Assembly: GCA_037139195.1 (NCBI GenBank)
Contig: JBAXGW010000063.1
Coordinates: 1-24,082, forward strand
Direction of reading: 5' to 3'
From: JBAXGW01 sp037139195
Lineage (GTDB): Bacteria; Bacteroidota; Bacteroidia; Bacteroidales; JAHJDW01
DNA length: 24,082 nucleotides
A program made the position numbers and the translations under genes. This document shows, one piece after another, positions 6,383-14,206 of this stretch; the stretch's first letter is position 1; every line of letters begins with the position of its first letter. The notes under the pieces were generated by a model. That model was given only the letters and a program-made list of their open reading frames with translations. It was not told where the DNA came from and made no database searches.

Positions 6383-8173
6383 ATGAGCAAATTCTTAGTA
6401 AATGTAAAAATAAACGGTATCACTGTTCAAGTTGAAGAGGGTACTACCATATTAGATGCTGCGAAAAAACTCAATTTCAAAATTCCTACACTTTGTCAAC
6501 ATGCTGACTTAAGTGTTGCTGGAAATTGTCGCGTATGCGTTGTTGAAGTTAAAGGTGCTAGAGCTCTTGCTGCATCTTGTGCTACTCCAGTTTCTGAAGG
6601 TATGGAAATTGAAACTAACAGTGCTTCTGTTAGAACAGCTAGAAAACACGTTATTGAATTATTATTATCAGAACACAATTCTGATTGTACTAAATGTTTC
6701 AAAAATGGCGGTTGTGAGTTACAATCTCTTGCAAGCGAATATAGAGTTAATGAGCGCGAACTTATTAGCTTAGTGAAAGAAAAAGATAAAATAATGGATA
6801 TTTCTTCTCCTTCAATTGCGAAAGATGATAGCAAATGTATCCGTTGCCAACGTTGCGTTAGAACTTGTACTGAGCTACAAAGTGTTACTGCTTTAGCTGT
6901 AGTTAACAAAGGTGATCACCAACGTATTTCTACTTTCTTAAACAAACCTTTGAATGATGTTGTTTGTACAAACTGTGGACAATGTATTAACCGTTGCCCT
7001 GTTGGAGCTTTAACTGAAAGAAGTTATACTGAACAAGTATGGGATGCTATCAATGACCCATCTAAACACGTTGTAGTTCAAACTGCTCCTGCTGTTCGTA
7101 TCGCTTTAGGTGAAGATTTAGGTTATGCTCCAGGTGAAAGAGTAACTTATAAAATGGTTACAGCTCTTAAACGTATTGGTTTCAATTCTGTTTTAGATAC
7201 TGATTTCACTGCAGATTTAACTATTATGGAAGAAGGAACTGAACTTCTTACAAGATTGAAAAAAGCGTTAGTTCATGGCGAAAACGTAGCACTTCCTATG
7301 TTCACATCATGTTCTCCAGGCTGGATTAAATATATCGAGCACATGTATCCAACATTATTAGACAATTTATCTACTTGTAAATCGCCTCAACAAATGTTTG
7401 GTACTTTAGCTAAAACATACTATGCACAAAAGAAAAATATTGATCCTAAAAACATCGTATCAATTTCTATCATGCCATGTACAGCTAAAAAATTCGAAAG
7501 CAATCGTCCAGAAATGCGCGATAGTGGTTACAAAGACGTAGATTACGTTTTAACTACTAGAGAATTAGCTATGATGATTAAACAAGCTGGTATTGACTTC
7601 ATGAAACTTGAAGATACTCACTATGATTCTATCATGGGTGAAGGTACAGGTGCTGCTGTAATCTTTGGTGCTACTGGTGGTGTTATGGAAGCAGCTATTC
7701 GTACAGCTTATGAAATAATCACTGGTCGTGAAATTCCTTTTGCTAACTTAGATGTTACTCCTGTTCGTGGAATGGAAGGCGTTAAAGAAGCTAAATTAAA
7801 ACTTGAAGGTTTGAAACCTGAGTGGAGTTTCTTAGAAGGTGCTGAATTAAGCGTAGCTATTGCTCATGGTCTTGCTAACGCAAAACAAGTAATGGATGCT
7901 GTAAGAGACGGTAAAGCTAGCTATCATTTTGTAGAAGTAATGGCTTGTCCTGGTGGATGTTTAGGTGGTGGTGGTCAACCAACTCCAACTTCTCCAGAAA
8001 TACGCAAAAAACGTACAGAAGCTATCTACTCTGAAGATACAAATTTACCTTTACGTAAATCTCATGAAAATCCAGAAGTTGCAGAAATCTACAAAGAATT
8101 CTTGCACGAACCTCTTGGACACAAATCTCATGAGTTATTACATACTAAATACAAAGCAAGAAAAAGATACTAA
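6383..8173 (+). CDS. hydA: [FeFe] hydrogenase catalytic subunit HydA (NADH-linked, group A)
   Basis: This 596-residue cytoplasmic enzyme interconverts H+ and H2. Domains in order: N-terminal [2Fe-2S] (C38, C49, C52, C66); His-Cys [4Fe-4S] (H98, C102, C105, C111); two [4Fe-4S] clusters (C152, C155, C158, C162; C195, C198, C201, C205); the H-cluster domain; and a C-terminal small-subunit-like segment (about 536-592). H-cluster loops read TSCSPGW (308-314), MPCTAKKFE (364-372) and MACPGGCLGGGGQP (520-533). In the first loop the usual Cys-Cys pair is Cys-Ser. It lacks the extra C-terminal [2Fe-2S] domain of Thermotoga HydA. The maturases HydE, HydF and HydG, needed to build the H-cluster, are not in the window. 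The gene is last in hydC-hydB-hydA and is followed by a strong terminator. Confidence 0.96.
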   Translation: MSKFLVNVKINGITVQVEEGTTILDAAKKLNFKIPTLCQHADLSVAGNCRVCVVEVKGARALAASCATPVSEGMEIETNSASVRTARKHVIELLLSEHNSDCTKCFKNGGCELQSLASEYRVNERELISLVKEKDKIMDISSPSIAKDDSKCIRCQRCVRTCTELQSVTALAVVNKGDHQRISTFLNKPLNDVVCTNCGQCINRCPVGALTERSYTEQVWDAINDPSKHVVVQTAPAVRIALGEDLGYAPGERVTYKMVTALKRIGFNSVLDTDFTADLTIMEEGTELLTRLKKALVHGENVALPMFTSCSPGWIKYIEHMYPTLLDNLSTCKSPQQMFGTLAKTYYAQKKNIDPKNIVSISIMPCTAKKFESNRPEMRDSGYKDVDYVLTTRELAMMIKQAGIDFMKLEDTHYDSIMGEGTGAAVIFGATGGVMEAAIRTAYEIITGREIPFANLDVTPVRGMEGVKEAKLKLEGLKPEWSFLEGAELSVAIAHGLANAKQVMDAVRDGKASYHFVEVMACPGGCLGGGGQPTPTSPEIRKKRTEAIYSEDTNLPLRKSHENPEVAEIYKEFLHEPLGHKSHELLHTKYKARKRY

Positions 8174-8192
8174 TCAATTTTTTGTTAAACTT

Positions 8193-8224
8193 AAAAGAGG
8201 CTTTTCGTAAGCCTCTTTTTTTTC
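8193..8224 (+). terminator. Intrinsic terminator of the hydrogenase operon
   Basis: AAAAGAGGCTT (8193-8203) and AAGCCTCTTTT (8209-8219) form a perfect 11-bp stem around TTCGT, followed by a run of T. It begins 19 nt after the hydA stop. This is the clearest intrinsic terminator in the window. Confidence 0.9.
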
Positions 8225-8298
8225 TTTAAAAATTATAAACTTCAAAATAAATTAGACTTTTTTAACAATTTAGACTATTATTTTGTCTAGTTTTTTTT

Positions 8299-8306
8299 TA
8301 TTTTTG
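8299..8306 (+). promoter_or_regulatory. Putative -7 box of the large T9SS cargo gene
   Basis: TATTTTTG matches TAnnTTTG and lies about 60 nt before the ATG at 8370. No -33 element at proper spacing was seen, and T runs are common here, so the call is weak. Confidence 0.3.
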
Positions 8307-8369
8307 AAAATGTATTATCACTAAGACTATTGATTATACTAAAATTCAGACATAAAAAAAACAACTTTT

Positions 8370-11300
8370 ATGAATAATTATAGATTTCAAACACAAAACA
8401 TTTTTAAAAGTAGACTAATTAGAGTTTTATTATTATTAATATTTTGTATTCCTTATAAAGTATTTTGTCAATCTACAGCAAATTACACATTTAGTTCAGC
8501 ATCAAACGGAAGTCTCTCGGATATGACTTCAAACACGACTCAATTAATTGGTGGAAGTGAAGATGATAAAGCATCTACAGTTACAAATATATCATTTCCA
8601 TTTTACTTTATGGGAAACACATTCACTCAGTTTTCAGTAAATTCAAATGGAGTTTTACAACTTGGGTCATCGGCAATAGCGGCTACTTTTTATTCGGCTG
8701 CAATTGTGAACACTTATTTAATTTGCCCTTTTGCCAGAGATTTAGCAACAAGCTCAACAGGAAAAGTTCATTATAAAGTAACAGGAAATGCTCCTAATAG
8801 AGTGCTAATTATAGAATGGTTAAATATGGAAGTTGATTATAGCAGTTCAACATCCGATGCCATGTACCAAGCTAGATTATATGAAGGATCTGGAATTATC
8901 GAATTTGTATATGGATCAATGGCAGTTGGTTCTGGCGGTTTAGCTACATCTTTTTCAATAGGAATATCATCATCAAACACAAATAATAAATTTTCTACTG
9001 TAACAACTTCTACTTCTACCGTTACCACTAGTGGCACCGAAACAACAAATACGTATACTACTAATGCTATTATAGCTGATTTAAATTCTACTACAAATGG
9101 CTCTAGAAAAATATATACTTTCACTCCTCCCTCTCCTACTGCACCAACAAATATCTCATTTACAGCTATTAGTGTAACTTCAATGACCTTAAATTGGACG
9201 GATGCTGCCGCTGAATATAAATATGCAATATATAATTCAACTGATGGAGGTAGCACATGGAACTTTGTAACAGATGCTGCTGCAGGGTCCACTTCATATA
9301 GTGCTAGTGGATTATCAGGAGGAACAACATATAATTGGCGTGTATATGCTGTTTCAGAAGGTGGATATAGCACTGCTTTATCAGGTTCGCAAGCAACTAA
9401 TCCATGCACAATGTCAGGAACAAAAACAATAGGTGCATCAGGCGATGATTATACTACAATTCAAGCTGCTGCAAATGCTCTTGTTAGCAATGGACTATCT
9501 GGAGCAGTTGTTTTGGAAATTCAATCAGATTATAACCCTGCAGGAGAAACCTATCCAATTACCTTAAATGATGTGCCTTGTGCAAGTGCTACTAATACAA
9601 TTACAATCAGACCAGCAGCTGGAGTAGTTACACCAATAGAACTTAGTGGGTCAACAACAACACAAACTATTAATATTAATGGAGCCGATTATATTACTAT
9701 AAACGGATTATCGGGAAGAAAATTATTATTCAGAAATACTTATGCTACAGCAGGTAGCTGTGGCTCAGTTATTGAATTATCAAATAATTGCACTAATATT
9801 ACTGTAACCAATTGCACAATAGAAAGCAATTTATCGAGTTCTTCAAAAGGCCTGATAATGTTAAATGGAACAGGATTAGGAAATTCAAATATTACAATTA
9901 CCAATAATCATTTTAAAAATTCTACTAGTGGCACAGCAGGTAATCCGTATCAAGCTATTTACAGTAATTCAACAACAAATTCGAATGTAACCATCACTGG
10001 TAATGATATTTACAATTGGACTAATTATGGCATTAATGGAAATTCATGTGGAAATTCATTTACTATTAGTAATAATAATTTCTACAATAATTTAGCTACT
10101 CCCCCTTCAACTGCCCAAGTTTCAGTGACAATTAGTGGTGGTGAAACACATACTATTACTGGAAATTATATTGGAGGACAATCTTCTAGCTGTGGAGGAA
10201 GTGCATGGAGTAATTCTACAACAAATACCATAAAAGGAATTGAATTAAACTCATCTGGCAATTCCCATACTATCAGCAACAACACTATTAAAAACATAAC
10301 TTTAACAGGCTCTGGAGTATATTTTTACCCTATAAGCGTTTTATCTGCGGGCAATACTGGCATAACAAATATTGAATCTAATACAATTCAAACATTAACT
10401 ATCAATGCTGCAAGTCCAAACACTTCAAAATTTTATGGAATTTGGATTTCGAGTAGCACTGCTCTGGTTAATGTTTCAAGTAATACGATTGGTCATGCTT
10501 CAACTTCGAATTCAATTACCAATTCGGGTTCAGGCACAACAGCAGGAATATATTCAAATAATGAAAATAGTGCTAGTCAGTTTAGTAAAAACACAATTGC
10601 AAATATTACTCTTTCTCATGCGTCTGCAACGTCTATAAATTTATATGGATTATACGCTGAAGCTGGTGATATCAAAAAAAACAAAATATATAAATTAAGC
10701 GGTTGCCCTAGCACTTGGTCGTATATTTACGGGATAGAGATAGCCGTTCCAAGTACTGCCGTTACTAATGAATGTTCAAACAATATGATTTCATTAAATG
10801 GTGTTTCCGCTCAAGACCACGAAATATATGGACTTAGGTGCAGTAGCGGTAATCATACAATAAAATATATTAACAATTCAATACTTGTATATGGTTCAAC
10901 TGCTGGTGGTTCTAATAAGAACACGTATGCATTTTTCAGAAACAACTCTTCTTCAAATCAAAATTTTTCAAAAAATAATATTTTCATAAGTTCAAGAACA
11001 AAATCAGGAGGAACGGGCAAGCACTATTCTGCGAGCTCTTTATTATCCCCTTTTTCATCCAATTATAACTTTTTTGCAGGCATAGATTTAGCTAATATGT
11101 TTCAATATGGAGTAAGTAGTTCATCTGTTGATTGGGCAACATGGAAATCATACAACGATGATGCAAGTAGCTGGTATGCCCAAGCTACAACTGGAGCCAG
11201 TGCATCAATCAACTCGCTAGTGAGTATTGATGATTTATTTACAGATTATGTTAATGGCGACTTAAGCATTAAATCGCCTTATAGCACTGTTGATTGGTTT

Positions 11301-12470
11301 ATTAATGGAAAAGGCATAGCAGGCTCAACATCAAATAGCATAGCAGATGATTTATCGGGAACAAACGTTCGTTCGACAACACAGGGTTTGGCAACTGATA
11401 TAGGTGCAGATGAATTTGGAACTGCTCTAGATTTTGGAACCAGTGGAACTGGCAGCAACATAGCTCCGCATACAATATCACTTTCTGGATGGGCTTTAAA
11501 CACACCACAAACATTTTCCTTTGGTGGAAAAAACCTTGCAACTATCGAATTTACAGCAGGTGTTGTACCTACTTCCATCGCATTAAAATTATACTCAGGC
11601 GATAATCCAGCCAATGATTTAAACAGTGGTTTAACTGGTAAACATTATTCAAATGCATGGTGGAGCATCACTCCTACTGGCGGCTCTGGTTATACATATA
11701 ACATAACAGTTAACTATGACGAGGCATGGCTCGGATCAATAACAACGGAGTCGGATATATTACTTGCAAAATGGGCATCTCCTTATGATGCATCAACCAA
11801 ATGGACCACATATACAACAACATTAAATACAACAGCAAATACTGCAAAAATTACAGGTCAAACCACTTTTAGCAAATTTACATTAGCTGACGCAAACACT
11901 CCGCTACCTGTAGAATTATTGAAGTTTTATGGTAAAAAAATAACAAAAACAGATGTACAGCTTAATTGGACAACAACATCGGAAACAAATAACGATTATT
12001 TTGAGGTTTATCGAAGTACCGATTTGATCAATTACAATTTAATAAACACCATTAAGGGTGCTGGAAACTCTAATCAAATAATTAACTATGAAATAACCGA
12101 CAATCTACCTATTGAATTAAAAGATTTAGATTTATATTATAAACTAAAACAAGTTGATTTTGATGGTAATTACAAGTACTCTGACGTTATTTTTATTAAT
12201 GGAATGATTAGCTCTGATGAAGGAATTATTAATATATACCCCAAAGAAAATAACAAAATTGGAGTTGATTTAAACACTCATAATTCTGGCTCAGGATTGG
12301 TAAGATTATATGATATTAATGGAAAGCTTATTTATGAACAAAGCTTCAATTTCAAAGAAGAATATAATTCAATTGTGATTCCTTTAAACGAAATTTCCTG
12401 CTCTATTTATTTTATTCAAGTTAATTGCAGTGGGTTTTCAGAAACAAAAAAGTATTATCATAAATACTAA
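8370..12470 (+). CDS. Secreted T9SS cargo with fibronectin III and predicted parallel beta-helix
   Basis: This is a 1366-residue exported protein. A signal peptide runs to about residue 33 (hydrophobic LLLLIFCIP, then VFC-QS). Next are a beta-rich region (about 38-250) of a type seen at the start of many Bacteroidetes surface proteins, a fibronectin type III domain (about 257-340) and a long Asn/Ser/Thr-rich stretch (about 350-950). That stretch has repeated short strands such as NITVTNCTIESN and NITITNNHFKN, characteristic of a right-handed parallel beta-helix. The C-terminal 75 residues (INIYPKEN, VRLYDINGKLIYEQ, IYFIQVNCSG, final lysines) form a type A T9SS sorting domain, so the protein should cross the outer membrane and be anchored or released. 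No catalytic residues were recognised; polysaccharide binding or cleavage is possible but unproven. It is monocistronic. Confidence 0.85.
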   Translation: MNNYRFQTQNIFKSRLIRVLLLLIFCIPYKVFCQSTANYTFSSASNGSLSDMTSNTTQLIGGSEDDKASTVTNISFPFYFMGNTFTQFSVNSNGVLQLGSSAIAATFYSAAIVNTYLICPFARDLATSSTGKVHYKVTGNAPNRVLIIEWLNMEVDYSSSTSDAMYQARLYEGSGIIEFVYGSMAVGSGGLATSFSIGISSSNTNNKFSTVTTSTSTVTTSGTETTNTYTTNAIIADLNSTTNGSRKIYTFTPPSPTAPTNISFTAISVTSMTLNWTDAAAEYKYAIYNSTDGGSTWNFVTDAAAGSTSYSASGLSGGTTYNWRVYAVSEGGYSTALSGSQATNPCTMSGTKTIGASGDDYTTIQAAANALVSNGLSGAVVLEIQSDYNPAGETYPITLNDVPCASATNTITIRPAAGVVTPIELSGSTTTQTININGADYITINGLSGRKLLFRNTYATAGSCGSVIELSNNCTNITVTNCTIESNLSSSSKGLIMLNGTGLGNSNITITNNHFKNSTSGTAGNPYQAIYSNSTTNSNVTITGNDIYNWTNYGINGNSCGNSFTISNNNFYNNLATPPSTAQVSVTISGGETHTITGNYIGGQSSSCGGSAWSNSTTNTIKGIELNSSGNSHTISNNTIKNITLTGSGVYFYPISVLSAGNTGITNIESNTIQTLTINAASPNTSKFYGIWISSSTALVNVSSNTIGHASTSNSITNSGSGTTAGIYSNNENSASQFSKNTIANITLSHASATSINLYGLYAEAGDIKKNKIYKLSGCPSTWSYIYGIEIAVPSTAVTNECSNNMISLNGVSAQDHEIYGLRCSSGNHTIKYINNSILVYGSTAGGSNKNTYAFFRNNSSSNQNFSKNNIFISSRTKSGGTGKHYSASSLLSPFSSNYNFFAGIDLANMFQYGVSSSSVDWATWKSYNDDASSWYAQATTGASASINSLVSIDDLFTDYVNGDLSIKSPYSTVDWFINGKGIAGSTSNSIADDLSGTNVRSTTQGLATDIGADEFGTALDFGTSGTGSNIAPHTISLSGWALNTPQTFSFGGKNLATIEFTAGVVPTSIALKLYSGDNPANDLNSGLTGKHYSNAWWSITPTGGSGYTYNITVNYDEAWLGSITTESDILLAKWASPYDASTKWTTYTTTLNTTANTAKITGQTTFSKFTLADANTPLPVELLKFYGKKITKTDVQLNWTTTSETNNDYFEVYRSTDLINYNLINTIKGAGNSNQIINYEITDNLPIELKDLDLYYKLKQVDFDGNYKYSDVIFINGMISSDEGIINIYPKENNKIGVDLNTHNSGSGLVRLYDINGKLIYEQSFNFKEEYNSIVIPLNEISCSIYFIQVNCSGFSETKKYYHKY

Positions 12471-12558
12471 TTTGATTTTACTTTATATTGAAAAATTACC
12501 AATTTGAATCCAATTAAAAAAAATTGATATTTCTCATGTTTTTTCAAATAAAAGAGTT

Positions 12559-12566
12559 TATTTTTG
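12559..12566 (+). promoter_or_regulatory. Putative -7 box of the Crp/Fnr-family gene
   Basis: TATTTTTG matches TAnnTTTG and lies 42 nt before the ATG at 12609. No convincing -33 element is found at normal spacing. Confidence 0.35.
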
Positions 12567-12608
12567 TGAAATAATAAATAATTATTTGCAAATTTCAAAA
12601 TTCAAACA

Positions 12609-13289
12609 ATGGAAGCTACTTTAGATGCACTTTGTCAACATCCTCTTTTTTCAATGCTTTCGAAAGATGAACATGAGATTTTACTCGTAGATGCCATTGT
12701 AAAAAAATACAATAAAAATGATCTTATTTGCAAGCAAGGCGAACAGTCGGAATATGCTATACTACTTCTTGATGGCTACGCAAAATTATATATTGAATAT
12801 CAAAAAACAAATGAATTAGTAATTTTACTTGGTATGCCAAAAACATTTGTTGGTTTATTTTTCATGATTGGCTCCGAAGTTTATCCTTACTCATTAAAAA
12901 CAGTTACTAAAACTGCAAAATGCTGTTTAATAAAAAAATCCAACTTTGTTAAGATTGCAAAATCCAACAACGAATTTTTATTCAATTTTGCAAATTCAAT
13001 GGGTCAAAAAAGCTATGAATTAGCTTCTCAAATGCTTATAATGGACAGAAAAAACGTAAGAGGTCGTATTGCTGAATTATTACTTTATATTGCCGATTCT
13101 GTTTTTCATTCAGATGAATTCATCTTACCAATTTCGCGAAAAGACATTGCTAACATTGCTAATATTTCTACAGAGAATACCGTTCGAATTCTATCCGAAT
13201 TTAATAAAGATGGAATAATAAAGGCTAGTAACAAACGTATTGCTATTTTGAACAAACCTTTGCTTAAAATGATTTCAGACAAAGGCTAA
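12609..13289 (+). CDS. Crp/Fnr family transcriptional regulator
   Basis: This 226-residue regulator has an N-terminal cyclic-nucleotide-binding-like beta-roll (about 10-120), a long dimerisation helix (about 120-150) and a C-terminal winged helix-turn-helix. The helix-turn-helix is recognisable as ISRKDIANIANISTENTVRIL (split at about 175-184 and 185-195). The phosphate-binding Arg and Glu pattern of true cAMP receptors is not evident in the FVGLFFMIGSE region, so cAMP is an unlikely ligand. Four cysteines are present (one near the N-terminus, one at LIC, a CC pair at about 104-105), but they do not match the FNR [4Fe-4S] arrangement. Ligand and regulon are unknown. It is a single gene converging on truA, with stop codons 8 bp apart and no strong terminator between. 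Confidence 0.88.
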   Translation: MEATLDALCQHPLFSMLSKDEHEILLVDAIVKKYNKNDLICKQGEQSEYAILLLDGYAKLYIEYQKTNELVILLGMPKTFVGLFFMIGSEVYPYSLKTVTKTAKCCLIKKSNFVKIAKSNNEFLFNFANSMGQKSYELASQMLIMDRKNVRGRIAELLLYIADSVFHSDEFILPISRKDIANIANISTENTVRILSEFNKDGIIKASNKRIAILNKPLLKMISDKG

Positions 13290-13297
13290 AACTTACT

Positions 13298-14035
13298 TTA
13301 ATTTAGTTCAGGGTAAATAATTTTTTCCAAAAAAAGCCCCTTTGCTGGTACTGAAAATCCAGCTTTTTGTCGATTTTTGGATTCAATAATTAAATCAAAA
13401 TCGCCTAAAGAAATTCGCCCTCGCCCAACATCAATAATAGTTCCAACAATTGCTCTAACCATATTTCGCAAGAATCTGTTTGCTGAAATATTAAAAACAT
13501 ACTGACTTCCATTTACTGTCCACTCTGCACGAGTTACGTTACATAAAGTGGTATGATTATCTGTATTTGATTTTGAAAAACAGGCAAAATCTTCTTTTGA
13601 AAGCAGTATTTTGCAAGCATTATTCATTAACTCTAGGTTTAATGGATATTCACAATGCCATGCAAATTCATTAGAAAAAGGATTTTTTACAGTATCAATA
13701 TAATATGAATACGAACGAGAAATTGCACTAAAACGAGCATGCAAATCATTGTTAACTTCTATAAAATCAATAATATAAATATCATTGGGAAGCATATTAT
13801 TAATTTTTCTTTTAAGCTCAACAACTTCAATATTTGTTTCAATATCAAAATGAGCATAGTATTGCCTAGCATGAACACCTGTATCAGTTCTTCCACATCC
13901 AACAAGTTCAATATTAGTTTTTAAAAGCAATGAAAATGACTTATTTAGGATTTCTTGAACTGTTATTGCATTTGGTTGAATTTGCCAACCATGATAACTT
14001 GTTCCATTGTATGAAAGTTCGACAAAATATCGCAT
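13298..14035 (-). CDS. truA: tRNA pseudouridine(38-40) synthase TruA
   Basis: TruA converts uridine to pseudouridine at positions 38-40 of the tRNA anticodon arm. The 245-residue length is typical. The N-terminus MRYFVELSYNGTSYHGWQ is the family start, the catalytic aspartate is D51 within GCGRTDTGVHA (47-56), and the late FLRNMVRAIVGT motif (about 187-198) is present. It is a single cytoplasmic housekeeping gene with its own well-formed promoter and a very short leader. It converges on the Crp/Fnr gene. Confidence 0.96.
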   Translation of the reverse strand: MRYFVELSYNGTSYHGWQIQPNAITVQEILNKSFSLLLKTNIELVGCGRTDTGVHARQYYAHFDIETNIEVVELKRKINNMLPNDIYIIDFIEVNNDLHARFSAISRSYSYYIDTVKNPFSNEFAWHCEYPLNLELMNNACKILLSKEDFACFSKSNTDNHTTLCNVTRAEWTVNGSQYVFNISANRFLRNMVRAIVGTIIDVGRGRISLGDFDLIIESKNRQKAGFSVPAKGLFLEKIIYPELN

Positions 14036-14052
14036 TGAAAATTATTTAAATG

Positions 14053-14083
14053 CAAAATTAAGACAAATAGCTTAGAAGTCAAA
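14053..14083 (-). promoter_or_regulatory. Promoter of truA
   Basis: On the - strand this reads TTTG-N19-TAATTTTG, matching the Bacteroidetes -33/-7 consensus and spacing. Transcription would start about 10 nt before the truA ATG at 14035, giving a nearly leaderless mRNA. Confidence 0.6.
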
Positions 14084-14148
14084 TTTATCATTTGAAATTA
14101 TTCATTTGAAAAACCTGAATAATTTAACAATATTTTGGTATAAAAACA

Positions 14149-14179
14149 TTTGCAGGTTTGAAGTTTAGCTATAAATTTA
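14149..14179 (+). promoter_or_regulatory. Putative promoter of the M6 protease gene
   Basis: TTTG (14149-14152), a 19-nt spacer and TAAATTTA (14172-14179) fit the consensus except for the last base of the -7 box. The start would fall about 20 nt before the ATG at 14207. Confidence 0.4.
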
Positions 14180-14206
14180 CAAAACAAATTATAAGCCGAA
14201 CCTGCT

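Noticed and set aside
6496..6909. 137-residue - strand open frame inside hydA
   Set aside because: It is antisense to the conserved iron-sulfur domains of HydA and has no independent support.
8837..9409. 190-residue - strand open frame inside the large T9SS cargo gene
   Set aside because: It is a shadow of the strong + strand reading frame, with no recognisable domain.
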